A DNA stretch of 10,698 bases from an uncultured Chitinophagaceae bacterium. GTDB lineage: Bacteria > Bacteroidota > Bacteroidia > Chitinophagales > Chitinophagaceae. The stretch's first letter is position 1. Every line of letters starts with the position of its first letter. The stretch is from assembly GCA_903832075.1 (NCBI GenBank), contig CAILAF010000522.1, forward strand, positions 1-10,698. Reading direction: 5' to 3'. The notes under the pieces were generated by a model that was given only the letters and a program-made list of their open reading frames with translations, ran no database searches and had not been told where the DNA came from. Position numbers and translations under genes: made by a program. Shown piece after piece: positions 1 to 9,400 of the stretch.

Positions 1-966
1 ATCGCTGGCAGTTAATCCCCAACAATTCTCTCCATAACCTTTAAACTTTTTTGGATTATCAACGCAATAAGAATAATTAATTAAAGTATGATTTTTATTC
101 TGCAACCAATAATCTGCATACGCATCTTTTAATCCGGTTGGATTTAATCCAAGAAAAGAATAATGCGAAAAAAATAAAGGACCACCATAATCAAAACCTA
201 ATGGTAAAGTATAACCATAAAAAGTTTTTCCATTCTTAAAAAAACTCCCTTGCGCCCAACCTTTATGATAAACCGAAGCATTAACAGGATAGTGTTCTGC
301 AGATGCAGCTAACACATACATAATTAAACATTCATTAAAACCATGTACCGGAAAATTCATTGCCCAACCATTATTCGGACTCCAATGCCAATACAAAACA
401 TCTTCTCCTTTTGTAAACCAATTCCATTCAATATCATTCCACATCCAACCAATAATATTACGTAGATCATTTTCGGTTTTATTATTTGCATTAAAATATT
501 GTCGTGCACATAATAATCCTTCAAACAAATAAGATGTCTCCACTAAATCAGCACCATCATCTTTTCTGCTAAAAGGAATTGTTTTACCCGTTGCACCATC
601 CATCCAATGCGGAAACACACCATGATATGAATTTGCTTTTAATAAAAATTGAACCATCTTCAATAAATGCTTTGCTGCTGTATCTCTTGTGATCCATTTA
701 TGTTCAGTTGCAACAATAATGCTCATCACACCAAATCCAGTACCACCGGTAGTTACAACCTCATCACCATAATTAAAAGTATGATTACTTCTTTCTCTTG
801 ACATTCCACTTATTGGATGTGCAAAATCCCAGAAATATTTGAATGTTTGTTTTTGAACGATATCCAATAATGCAGAATCTGAAATATTTTTTTGTGCAAT
901 AATTTTTTTTGTTGAAAAAAGAATCATCAACAAAAAAAGAAAAGAAAATCTTTTATAGTGTATCAT
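1..966 (-). CDS. GH144 family glycoside hydrolase (putative beta-1,2-glucanase), C-terminus cut by window edge
   Basis: The frame is open from the ATG at 966 to the left edge, giving 322 residues without a stop. Residues 1-25 form a signal peptide (basic start, hydrophobic core, ending IIAQ) with no lipobox cysteine, so the product is predicted to be soluble in the periplasm or secreted. The GH144 domain starts near residue 28 (SDSALLDIVQKQTFKYFWDF) and includes GADLVETSYL with D140 and E143, and FNE with E212. From memory, Chitinophaga pinensis CpSGL mutagenesis implicated Asp139, Glu142 and Glu211; both the spacing and the numbering here fit that set. Aligned with the upstream paralogue, about 113 C-terminal residues are missing. 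The start lies 2 bases after the stop of the previous gene, so translational coupling is likely. Family members release sophoro-oligosaccharides from beta-1,2-glucan; exo-acting members that release sophorose also exist, so the mode of action is open. Pfam calls this domain 'Glycoamylase', which would mislead if taken as starch-active. Confidence 0.88.
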   Translation of the reverse strand, partial: MIHYKRFSFLFLLMILFSTKKIIAQKNISDSALLDIVQKQTFKYFWDFAHPISGMSRERSNHTFNYGDEVVTTGGTGFGVMSIIVATEHKWITRDTAAKHLLKMVQFLLKANSYHGVFPHWMDGATGKTIPFSRKDDGADLVETSYLFEGLLCARQYFNANNKTENDLRNIIGWMWNDIEWNWFTKGEDVLYWHWSPNNGWAMNFPVHGFNECLIMYVLAASAEHYPVNASVYHKGWAQGSFFKNGKTFYGYTLPLGFDYGGPLFFSHYSFLGLNPTGLKDAYADYWLQNKNHTLINYSYCVDNPKKFKGYGENCWGLTASD

Positions 967-968
967 AA

Positions 969-2693
969 CTAAAGATTTGGGCTACTGAATCCTAAATATT
1001 TCATTCCTGTTTTTATTTCAGGGCAACTCATAAATAAATTCCATATCAAACCTGATCTATAATTTTCAATCATCACAATTTGTGGGCCTTGATCAATTGC
1101 AAGAAACGAAGGTGCATACCATAAACTATTTAAACTAAATGCATCAACAAAACCATAATTGCCCCAAATTTTATCCCCTAATTTATAATAGAAAAATCTT
1201 AATGCATTTAATGATTGTGTTGGTGTGTATGGCATTGATGATATTGCCGCTGTTGGTGCAATATAACCTTGGTCGTTTGTTGGAGAGCTTGCCGTATAAC
1301 TTCCAGAAATATCACTAGCAGTTAATCCCCAACATGAATTACTATAACCAAAATAAGATTTAGGATTAGCAACACAATAATTATAATTGATTTGTGAATG
1401 CGCCATATTTTGTGTTTGATAATTAGCATAAGCATCACTTAACCCATTTGGATTAATTCCTAAAAAAGAATAATGCGCAAAAAATAATGGGCCTCCAAAA
1501 GCTTGTCCCAAGGGCAAAGTAATTCCATAATAAGTTGAACCATTTTTTATACTTCCATTATTTGCCCAGCCAATATCATAAACATCTTTTGTTATTGCAT
1601 GCGTTGTTGAAGATGCAGCTAAAACATAAGTGATCAATGCTTCATTCCAGCCTGTAACTGGAATGCTCCAAATATCTGATGTTGCTGTATAAGATGGATT
1701 GTATTGCCAGTAGATGGATTTTTGTGCGCCATTTTGTGTAAACCAATTCCATTCAACAGTATTCCAAATCGAATTGATACTGTCTCTTAATAATTTTTCA
1801 TTTGCATCTGTGCTGATGTTAAAATATTGTCGAGCACATAACAAACCTTGCAGCAAATAAGATGTTTCAACAATGTCGGCACCATTATTATTTCCAAAAG
1901 CAACTGTAGCACCTGTTGTACCATTTATCCAGTGCGAGAAAGCACCATGCCATCTTTGACATTTTGTAGTTAGAAAATTTACAATTGTATTTAATCTTGT
2001 AACAGCATTGGCGCGAGTAATGAATCCTCTGTTAACAGCAACAATCATTGCCATGATCCCAAAACCACTACCTCCAGAAGTAACAACATTATTATCCCCA
2101 TTACTTCTTTCTAAAGCCATTCCGCAAACAGGATGACCAAAATCCCAGAAATATTTGAATGTTTGTTTTTGAACAAGATCAAGTAATGCGCTATCTGATA
2201 TTTGTAAGAATTTATCTGTTGAATCGATAGAAGTATAAAAGGATAAATCAACTCTATTATTTAAAAAATTTCCAGTAGCTGATTTTAATAAAGTACTGAT
2301 TGAAAAAATATATTGACTTAAATAATTAAGATTAGTAGAAGGTGAAATAACTATAGTGCTATCATTATTTTGATAAGATAGGTTATATCCAACATTAGTA
2401 GAGTTGTTAATATTGGAATAAGTTATAGCAGCTAATATTGAAGTTCTATCCACTTTATCGGAAAAAGAAATTTTAATAACAGAATTAGCATTTATTCCAT
2501 ACAATGTCTTTGTTGTATTAAATACACTAGAATTAATAGTTTGGTTTGTGATTTGAAAAGTGCTAATAGCTGGAGGAATTGGTTGTGGTGTTGGAACTGA
2601 TTTTTTATTGCAAGCAGCCAAATAAAATATACATACAGCTAATACAAATGATATTTGAAGAATCAAATATTCTCTACAATTATTCATTCGCAT
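969..2693 (-). CDS. GH144 family glycoside hydrolase lipoprotein with N-terminal Ig-like domain (putative beta-1,2-glucanase)
   Basis: This 574-residue protein begins with a lipoprotein signal peptide ending in the lipobox LAAC, with the lipidated cysteine at residue 28. Residues about 38-157 resemble a bacterial Ig-like (Big_5) domain: a proline-rich lead-in, 'VIKISFSDKVDRTSI', and a final 'VDLSFYTS'. The GH144 domain spans about 165-570. It contains KYFWDF (180-185), ERS (195-197), GADIVETSYL with D273 and E276, GWNE with E351, a GPLFFAHYSFLG segment and DQGPQIVMIENYRSG (534-548). D273, E276 and E351 match the spacing I recall for residues important in C. pinensis endo-beta-1,2-glucanase. 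It is paralogous to the next gene and ends 2 bases before it. A 161-base gap with a hairpin separates it from the preceding LamG gene. ATG at 2693 is used; a second ATG two codons in (2687) is an equal choice. Lipid anchoring suggests the outer membrane, perhaps surface-exposed, but the residues after Cys28 (NKKS) are not the acidic export signal known from some Bacteroidota, so exposure is uncertain. Confidence 0.9.
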   Translation of the reverse strand: MRMNNCREYLILQISFVLAVCIFYLAACNKKSVPTPQPIPPAISTFQITNQTINSSVFNTTKTLYGINANSVIKISFSDKVDRTSILAAITYSNINNSTNVGYNLSYQNNDSTIVISPSTNLNYLSQYIFSISTLLKSATGNFLNNRVDLSFYTSIDSTDKFLQISDSALLDLVQKQTFKYFWDFGHPVCGMALERSNGDNNVVTSGGSGFGIMAMIVAVNRGFITRANAVTRLNTIVNFLTTKCQRWHGAFSHWINGTTGATVAFGNNNGADIVETSYLLQGLLCARQYFNISTDANEKLLRDSINSIWNTVEWNWFTQNGAQKSIYWQYNPSYTATSDIWSIPVTGWNEALITYVLAASSTTHAITKDVYDIGWANNGSIKNGSTYYGITLPLGQAFGGPLFFAHYSFLGINPNGLSDAYANYQTQNMAHSQINYNYCVANPKSYFGYSNSCWGLTASDISGSYTASSPTNDQGYIAPTAAISSMPYTPTQSLNALRFFYYKLGDKIWGNYGFVDAFSLNSLWYAPSFLAIDQGPQIVMIENYRSGLIWNLFMSCPEIKTGMKYLGFSSPNL

Positions 2694-2794
2694 TTTTATC
2701 GGTTTATAATTAACAATAAATTCTTTTTAGATAAGCTAATAGAAATCCATTGCCTTTTATTATTAACTGAAAAAAGAAGGTCTTTCAAAAATAA

Positions 2795-2832
2795 TAGGTG
2801 TACAAACGATATAAAAAACATTTGTACACCTA
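2795..2832 (-). terminator. Perfect 12-bp inverted repeat in the LamG/GH144 gap; possible weak terminator or mRNA processing hairpin
   Basis: The arms TAGGTGTACAAA (2795-2806) and TTTGTACACCTA (2821-2832) are exact reverse complements around a 14-base loop. On the minus strand, the direction of the genes, the stem is followed by TTATTTTTG, an imperfect T-rich run. On the plus strand it is followed by AAAAAATAAAAAAATAAA. The stem holds only 4 G/C pairs of 12 and the loop is long, so a strong intrinsic terminator is doubtful. It sits 22 bases after the LamG stop codon, where a terminator or a 3'-end stabilising hairpin would be expected. TATTTTTG at 2793-2786 also matches the Bacteroidota -7 consensus TAnnTTTG, but no convincing TTTG lies at the right distance upstream. 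Confidence 0.5.
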
Positions 2833-2854
2833 AAAAATAAAAAAATAAATTTTT

Positions 2855-3979
2855 CTAAAGTCCATGGCTTTCCAAAACACTCAAAGCTTGTACTTGTGCA
2901 GCGCTTAAATCTGTATTATAGACTCTGAATTCATCTAAAATACCACTTAAAGAATTCATCCAACCATTAGCTGTATTCGCATTATCGTCAGGGCCACCCA
3001 AAGTGAAACTATTAGCTGTTCCAAAATTTGTTTGTGGAGCAAATGCGGATGAACTGCTTTGAGATAATAAGGTTCCATCAACATAAACTCTTATTGCTCC
3101 AGTGCTACCATTAAATGTAATAGCCATGTGATGCCAATTACCATCTAACATTTTTGGCCATACTTGCCCTTTATCAAACCATTGATCCATTAAGCAAACT
3201 TTGCCGTAGGAACCTGCCGAATTATCGGCATTATTAAACAACATAAAGAATTTTGTTTGTTCCCATGAAAAACCGGCTGAATTCAAAGAAAAAGGCATGT
3301 AAGTTGTAGGCCCACTACTTAAACTTGATGGTTGCTTTATCCAACAGGTCATTGTAAAACTTCCCAAGTTTGCAACTGTATTAGTTATATTAGAATTAAT
3401 ATAACCTGGACTTGCTACTTGTACAGCTTTTCCTTTCAGACCTGTAACAAAACTTAGTGCACTTGAATGATTAGGAGTACCAACTGTTTTAGATACACTA
3501 TCAATATATACTCCTTCAAACGCCCAATATGCAACCAAATTTGATGTTGCTATCTGAGATGAAAAATAATAGCCGTTTATACTATAAGGTACAAAAAAAC
3601 TCAACTCGGAACCATAAGATGTTCCTATTCCATTTATTGCATATGCCTTATAATAATAGGTTTTACCCATAACCAGACTATCTAATGTTAAATTATAATT
3701 TCCTGCAACTGTATATAACGTTTTTTTGTGCTTAGCTGTAGTAACACCTACAATTGTATCATAGCAAATACCGGCCTCCATAACAATGGAACCGCCATCA
3801 CTTGTTATATTACCACCTGATATAGCTGTAGGCGCAGCAATATTACTGGCAACTATTGTAGTAACTGTTGGTGCAACTGCAGTTACATTAATACCAGTAC
3901 CGCTATCGGTTTTTTTACAACTATTGGTAAAAGAAAACACAGACAACAAGATTGCTGATAAATAAAATATTTTTTTCAT
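2855..3979 (-). CDS. LamG-domain lipoprotein with FN3-like N-terminal domain, putative surface glycan-binding protein
   Basis: This 374-residue lipoprotein has lipobox 'FTNSC' with Cys21, followed by KKTDSG. Residues about 36-130 look like a fibronectin type III-like beta-sandwich of the type common in Bacteroidota surface proteins (APTVTT start, a GGNITSDGGS segment, 'GKTYYYKAYAINGIGT' near 105-120). Residues about 145-374 form a concanavalin-like LamG (Laminin_G_3) domain, starting LVAYWAFEGVYIDS and ending with the hallmark LDEFRVYNTDLSAAQVQAL. No catalytic motif is visible. It is a paralogue of the preceding gene (shared LVAYWAFEG-YIDS-SK block and C-terminal motif) with an extra domain in front. 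It lies 28 bases after that gene, in the place where SusE/SusF-like binding proteins usually follow SusD. The likely role is capturing glycan at the outer membrane surface for SusC/SusD. Carbohydrate binding is inferred, since LamG folds also bind proteins. Confidence 0.82.
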   Translation of the reverse strand: MKKIFYLSAILLSVFSFTNSCKKTDSGTGINVTAVAPTVTTIVASNIAAPTAISGGNITSDGGSIVMEAGICYDTIVGVTTAKHKKTLYTVAGNYNLTLDSLVMGKTYYYKAYAINGIGTSYGSELSFFVPYSINGYYFSSQIATSNLVAYWAFEGVYIDSVSKTVGTPNHSSALSFVTGLKGKAVQVASPGYINSNITNTVANLGSFTMTCWIKQPSSLSSGPTTYMPFSLNSAGFSWEQTKFFMLFNNADNSAGSYGKVCLMDQWFDKGQVWPKMLDGNWHHMAITFNGSTGAIRVYVDGTLLSQSSSSAFAPQTNFGTANSFTLGGPDDNANTANGWMNSLSGILDEFRVYNTDLSAAQVQALSVLESHGL

Positions 3980-4007
3980 GAAATAATTTTTAGTTTAATA
4001 TTAATTT

Positions 4008-4853
4008 TTATTTCCCTTTCCCTTGTAATATTATCAATGCCTGTAATTCGGTTTGAGTAAGTGCCTTGTTATAGATTCTTACTTCGTCCATAGCTCCGGC
4101 TGAATAACCTGCCCAACCTTGTGTCCCTCCAGCAGTTCCTAAACTTGGTGTACATTGAAATGGTTCAGTTCCAAAAATAAGCTTTCCGGCAGTGGTAGGA
4201 AATGCTATAGCACCAGCTCCGGCTTGGGTTTGCGAACCAACAATAGTACCATTTTGATACAAAATAAACTTTGAAGTACTTTGATCATAAGTTATCGCAA
4301 TATTTTGCCATGAATTCCATGGGGTTGGTAAAGTCCATGAAGTTAACCAAATATCTCCTGTGCTATTTGTTGCATCATTTAAATGAATTTTAAACGGCGT
4401 ACTAGTTGCGGAACTTCCATTATCATAAAATATATCCAATGCACCCCAAAAATTTGCATTATCGCTAATACTTATAAGGGCTGTTTCGGCAGTATTTTGT
4501 GGAGTATTGACCCAAAAATCAATTGTAAAACTACCTAAACCTTTAATTGCATTAGGAATAGCTGAAATTACATACCCAGTATTAGACCCCTGTAATGCTT
4601 GACCAACAATGCCTGGTGTAAAACTTGTATTCACACCTGCTCCGGCAATTTTAGAAATACTATCAATGTAGCTTCCTTCAAATGCCCAATAAGCCACTAG
4701 GCTTCCAGATTCGATAGATGTTGAAGATGTGAAGCCATTAATAGTAAATGCCGGTTGAAACGAATTTGGATCAAAACTTTTATAGCAGGAAGTAAATAAC
4801 ATGCTAATAAAAGCCGATGAAAATAATAAACTATTTATTAGATACTTTTTCAT
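4008..4853 (-). CDS. LamG-domain lipoprotein, putative surface glycan-binding protein
   Basis: This 281-residue protein has a lipoprotein signal peptide ending 'LFTSC' with Cys23. After a short linker (about 24-49), a single LamG/concanavalin-like domain fills residues about 50-275. It starts at SLVAYWAFEGSYIDSISK, has a central 'GSFTIDFWVNTP' strand block and ends with AMDEVRIYNKALTQTELQAL, the typical C-terminal signature of Laminin_G_3 domains. The gene starts 27 bases after the susD-like stop and precedes the second LamG gene by 28 bases, so all are probably cotranscribed. The position right after SusD and the lipid anchor suggest an outer-membrane glycan-binding accessory (SGBP). It has no recognisable relationship to SusE or SusF. 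Its ligand cannot be read from sequence; beta-1,2-glucan is suggested only by the GH144 genes downstream. Confidence 0.82.
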   Translation of the reverse strand: MKKYLINSLLFSSAFISMLFTSCYKSFDPNSFQPAFTINGFTSSTSIESGSLVAYWAFEGSYIDSISKIAGAGVNTSFTPGIVGQALQGSNTGYVISAIPNAIKGLGSFTIDFWVNTPQNTAETALISISDNANFWGALDIFYDNGSSATSTPFKIHLNDATNSTGDIWLTSWTLPTPWNSWQNIAITYDQSTSKFILYQNGTIVGSQTQAGAGAIAFPTTAGKLIFGTEPFQCTPSLGTAGGTQGWAGYSAGAMDEVRIYNKALTQTELQALIILQGKGK

Positions 4854-4880
4854 AATCTTTCAGTTTTTTAAATTAACAAA

Positions 4881-6404
4881 TTAATACCCCTTATTTTGAG
4901 TTAACATACCCACACTTAAATCAATTTCACTTTGAGGTATAGGCCAAACCTCATTTTTATTAGCTTTCCAACCAGGTAATTTAGTAGCCGCTAAACCCCA
5001 TCTTACTAAGTCAAAATAACGGCTTTCAAAAAAGTCCATTCCTAACTCAACCCTTCTTTCATGTTGAATAGCTGTACGCAATGTTGCCTGAACGGTAGTA
5101 GTTACTTTAGGCAATGTACCAACAGGAGCTCCATTAGCAATTGAATAAGCCCTTGCTCGTGCACGGACCAGTTCTAAAGAGGCTAAAGCTGTAGAAGTAT
5201 TTCCAAGCTCATTATTTGCCTCGGCATTCCACAATAAAACAGATGCATAACGAATTGCTCTAACATCTTGCTGACAGCCTGGATTCTGTAAAGCAGTTGA
5301 AAAAAGAGAAGAGGGAACATACGCTTTATAACTATACATTGGATTAGTAGCAGGAGAGGGCACTATATCTCCTTCCAACGTAGCAACACCCTGAAAAATA
5401 ACAGTTGCATTTAAACGAGCATCTCCAGTTTCAAACTCATTAACTAAATCCTGAGTAGGCACATTGAAGCCCCATCCACCCCAATTAACACCTCTTGGCA
5501 TTTGCACTTGAGAATATTGAGACGTTTCTGCAGCTGGATTATTTGGAGTTACTGCACATTGAATTTCGAAAATAGATTCTGAACAATTGTTGTTGGCAAC
5601 CCTATACATTTGTTCATAATTAGGGAAAAGAGAATACGTATTCGATAGCATAATTGTATTAGTATAATTTACGACATCGCTCCATTTTTGCTGATACAAA
5701 GCCACCATAGCATGCAAAGCCAATGCAGCTCCTTTTGTTGCTCTGCCCACGTCAGCTCCGTTATATATTGAAGGAAGACCCCCTGCTGCATCAGTCAAAT
5801 CTTGTTCAATAGCCGCATATACTTGAGCTTTAGGTGTACGCGGAATGTTATATTGACTGGCATCGGCAGGTATATGTAAGCGAAGTGGCACATCGCCAAA
5901 AGCACGCACCAATCTGAAATAAGAATAGGCACGCACAAATTTAGCTTCTAATAAATAACGTGCTTTTAAAGTTGCATCCATATTAATGCCGGGTATATTA
6001 TCAATAACCTGATTGCATAAATTAATTTCTTGATACTGACCAGACCAAAACCCACCAAGTTGTCCTCCTTCATCGGATGAAGTAATAGTAAACTGATCAA
6101 AATTGTTCATAAAAGTTGCATCGCTTGACGTGCTACCCTTTGCAGCATCATCAGATGCCATACTTTCTACAGCAATAGCAGCAAATGCTGTTTCATTCCA
6201 ACTACGTAAACTGGCGTAAATTGCATTAACAGCTGCTGTTGCATCTGATTGAGATTGCCAAAATTGTTGAGATGGCTGTTGGCCTTGCGGTGGTACGTTC
6301 AAGAAGCTTTTACTACATCCCACTCCCATTAATAGCACAGCCATTATTATAATAAGATTAAAACCAACCTTATTGAAGTGTAGCAAATTATTTTTTATTT
6401 TCAT
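4881..6404 (-). CDS. SusD/RagB family outer-membrane glycan-binding lipoprotein
   Basis: SusD-like proteins form the lid of the SusC transporter and bind oligosaccharides at the cell surface. This 507-residue protein is of normal family length. The signal peptide (1-29) ends 'LMGVGC' with lipidated Cys30, followed by the typical SKSFLNVPPQGQ start of mature SusD proteins. The N-terminal SusD-like region (about 35-220) carries the usual helical-repeat segments, such as 'EAKFVRAYSYFRLVRAFGDVP'. The C-terminal RagB/SusD region shows ERRVELGMDFFESRYFDLVR and the closing motif 'WPIPQSEIDLS..MLTQNKGY', which match the family closely. It begins 18 bases after the susC-like stop, the standard susC-susD order. 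Substrate specificity is not evident from sequence; the neighbouring GH144 enzymes suggest beta-1,2-glucan oligosaccharides. Confidence 0.97.
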   Translation of the reverse strand: MKIKNNLLHFNKVGFNLIIIMAVLLMGVGCSKSFLNVPPQGQQPSQQFWQSQSDATAAVNAIYASLRSWNETAFAAIAVESMASDDAAKGSTSSDATFMNNFDQFTITSSDEGGQLGGFWSGQYQEINLCNQVIDNIPGINMDATLKARYLLEAKFVRAYSYFRLVRAFGDVPLRLHIPADASQYNIPRTPKAQVYAAIEQDLTDAAGGLPSIYNGADVGRATKGAALALHAMVALYQQKWSDVVNYTNTIMLSNTYSLFPNYEQMYRVANNNCSESIFEIQCAVTPNNPAAETSQYSQVQMPRGVNWGGWGFNVPTQDLVNEFETGDARLNATVIFQGVATLEGDIVPSPATNPMYSYKAYVPSSLFSTALQNPGCQQDVRAIRYASVLLWNAEANNELGNTSTALASLELVRARARAYSIANGAPVGTLPKVTTTVQATLRTAIQHERRVELGMDFFESRYFDLVRWGLAATKLPGWKANKNEVWPIPQSEIDLSVGMLTQNKGY

Positions 6405-6422
6405 AATAAGATTTTTTAATAA

Positions 6423-9400
6423 TTAAAAACTAAGATTTACACCAAAATTGTAGGTTGCATACAATGGATAAACCCCTTGGTCAATATTTGCAGCTGTCGG
6501 ACTGCCTGCTGATATTTCAGGTGTAAAACCCCTATACTTGAAAAAGTTGAAAGCATTCTGAGCATTTGCATAAACCCTTAGTTTAGTGATACCAGAATTT
6601 TTCAGCTTACTCAAAGGAATAGTATAACCTAATTGTACATTTCTAATTCTAAAATAACTTCCGTCTTCTACATAAAATGAATTAGAAAGATAATTTTGGC
6701 CACCACCAATATTTGCTGAAGGATATACATTGCTTGTGCCTTGACCGTGCCAACGATTATTATAAAAATCTTGCGTAAAGTTTTCTGTACCATATCTCAA
6801 ACCAAGATTTGCATTATATACTTGCACACCTGCTACCCCTTGAAAATCGATTGTCAAATCAAAAGCTTTGTAGGCAAGATTTGTGTTAATACCATATACC
6901 ATTTTAGGATTTGGATTTCCTAATTGAACCATATCCTTTCCATCAACAACTCCATCACCATTTACATCCTTGTATTTAAAGTCGCCTGGTTTTGCATTAG
7001 GTTGAATTGGAGCGCCACTTGCATTTTTATAATTAGCTATATCAGCTGCAGATTGGAAAATTCCAACCACTTGAAGGCCATAAAATTCTCCAATTGGGCT
7101 TCCTACCACTGTTCTTGTATTCCAGTTCGAACCACCGGTAGTCCCTACTTGCTCATAAATTGGGTTTGCACCGGTTGATACAGATAATACTTTGTTATCA
7201 TTAAACCCGGCATTGGCGCTAATTGAATAACTCCAGTCTTTTTTAATATTATCTTTCCATGAAATTAAAAATTCAAAACCCTGATTTTGGAAAGTAGCTT
7301 GGTTACCAATAATTGTACCCCCTGTAGTACCAAGTGAAGCTAAAATTGGGATTGCAAAGATCGCATTTTCAGTTTTTTTGTTATACCAATCAACTTCAGC
7401 ATTTAATTTATGATGAATTAATGCGACTTCCAAACCTATATCAGTCCCAACACCTTTTTCCCAGTAAGTTGTGGGCGGGACAACCGTTTGAATACTTGCT
7501 CCAGTAGCAGTAGTTCCATTGCCACCAACATATATTAACCCCGGATTTTGTGTTACTGTTAAAATTGATAAGTTTGCAGGAACAGATACATTACCCACTT
7601 TACCCCAACTTCCTCTCAACTTTATGTTATCAAATAACTTTTGATTTTGCATAAATTTTTCTTTGGTAATTATCCAACCTAATCCTACAGAAGGGAAATA
7701 ACCCCATTGATTATTACCAGAAAATTTTGATGATCCGTCGCCTCTTAATGTTGCGGTTAAAGAATATTTATCTTTATAAGAATAATTTAATCTTCCAAAA
7801 TAAGAACTAACAGTATACAATGAACCAGCATCCCCAATATTCGAGGTGCCTGGAGTTCCTAAAGAAAGATATTGATTACCATTACCAGAAGGCACTCCAT
7901 TAACTGAAGCTGATAGTGAATAAAATTTATTTTGCTGAGCTTCCTGACCAACTAAAATTTTAAGCGAATGATCTCCAAACCTATTATCGTATGTAAGATT
8001 ATTATCAATAATCCAATTTCGAGTTTCATCTCTTTCTACATATAAAGTACTTACAGTTGCTCTTTGAGATAAAGTTGCCTTATAAATAGGGCTATATTGA
8101 TTTATTTCTGCTTGCTCAAAATCACCGCCTATACTTGAATGAAAAGTAAAATGTTTAGAAAGGTTTAAATCTGCAAAAGCACTTCCGGTAACTTTATACG
8201 TAGTAGTTTGATGATGAAAAAAATCAACTGTAACCTGAGGATTAAATTGATTAGAAGTACCTACTTGAAAATCATTAGGGTCACCATATGATTTATCTGC
8301 ATAATATACCGGAACATTAGGTGCAGCAGCATATAATTGGTGGAAAATCGAACCATCAATATCCTGAGATTTACTAATTATACCAGCTACATTTACACCA
8401 ACTTTCAAAAATTTAGCTAATTGATAATCATTTTTAAGATGAAGTGTATATCTATCAAATGCATTTGTTTTTACAAGACCATCTTGGTGGTAATATCCTG
8501 CTGAAAGGTTATAAGTTGATTTTTCGCCTCCTCCTAAAACAGAAATTTGATGGCTATTTACAAGTGCATTTCTTAATATCTGGTGATACCAATCTGTATT
8601 TCCTGAAGATGAAGGACTTGCATAGGTAGGCGCCGAACCATTCAATACATTCAATTCGTTTATCATTGTTTCATATTGCGAACCAATTGCCATATCAACT
8701 TGATTGGTCACTACTTGATTACCCACAAAAGCATTATAACTTATAGTTGGTTTTTCATTTTTCTTCCCTTTTTTAGTGGTTATTAAAACAACGCCATTAG
8801 CTGCTTGAATTCCATAAATAGATTCTGAAGATGCATCTTTCAATAAAGACATACTTTCAATATCATTAGAATTAAGGAAACTAATATCACTATACCAAAC
8901 ACCATCTACCACATACAATGGGCTAGTGCTGCCATACACAGAACCAGCACCGCGAATAACTAAACTTGGTGGAGCACCGGGTGCACCGTTGTTCGTTACT
9001 TGCAAACCTGCTACTTTACCTTGTAAAGCACTCAAAGGATTAAAGGAAGATTGCTTGGCAATTTCATCTCCTTTTATTTGAGCCACAGAACCTGTAACAT
9101 CAATTTTTCTTTGACTACCATATCCTATAACCACAACTTGATCTAACACTTTCTCAGATTCTTTTAAAGAAACATTTATTATTTTTCTACCAGCAATTGC
9201 AACCTCAATTTCATTATATCCTATTGAAGAAAATATCAATGTTGCATTATCAGGAGCTATGATAGAGAAATTACCGTTAATATCTGCTGATGTAACTACT
9301 GTTGTTCCTTTTACTCTTACAGTAGCGGAAGGTACTGGTTCTCCGTTAGAACCCGTAACCTTGCCCGTTATTTTGATATCCTGAATGATATTGTCTTTTG

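Noticed and set aside
2786..2793. TATTTTTG as the -7 box of a separate promoter for the GH144 genes
   Set aside because: The box fits TAnnTTTG, but there is no convincing TTTG or TTG about 20 bases upstream, and such T-rich octamers are common in this DNA. Noted only as a possibility with the hairpin.
2655..2840. Plus-strand 61-codon frame across the gap before the GH144 gene
   Set aside because: It overlaps the N-terminus of the GH144 lipoprotein and the inverted repeat. Its composition is Lys/Asn/Ile-rich, as expected from AT-rich non-coding DNA.
6741..8629. Several short plus-strand frames inside the susC-like gene (6741-6923, 6924-7178, 8444-8629)
   Set aside because: They are shadows of a well-supported 1111-codon gene on the opposite strand and show no recognisable features.
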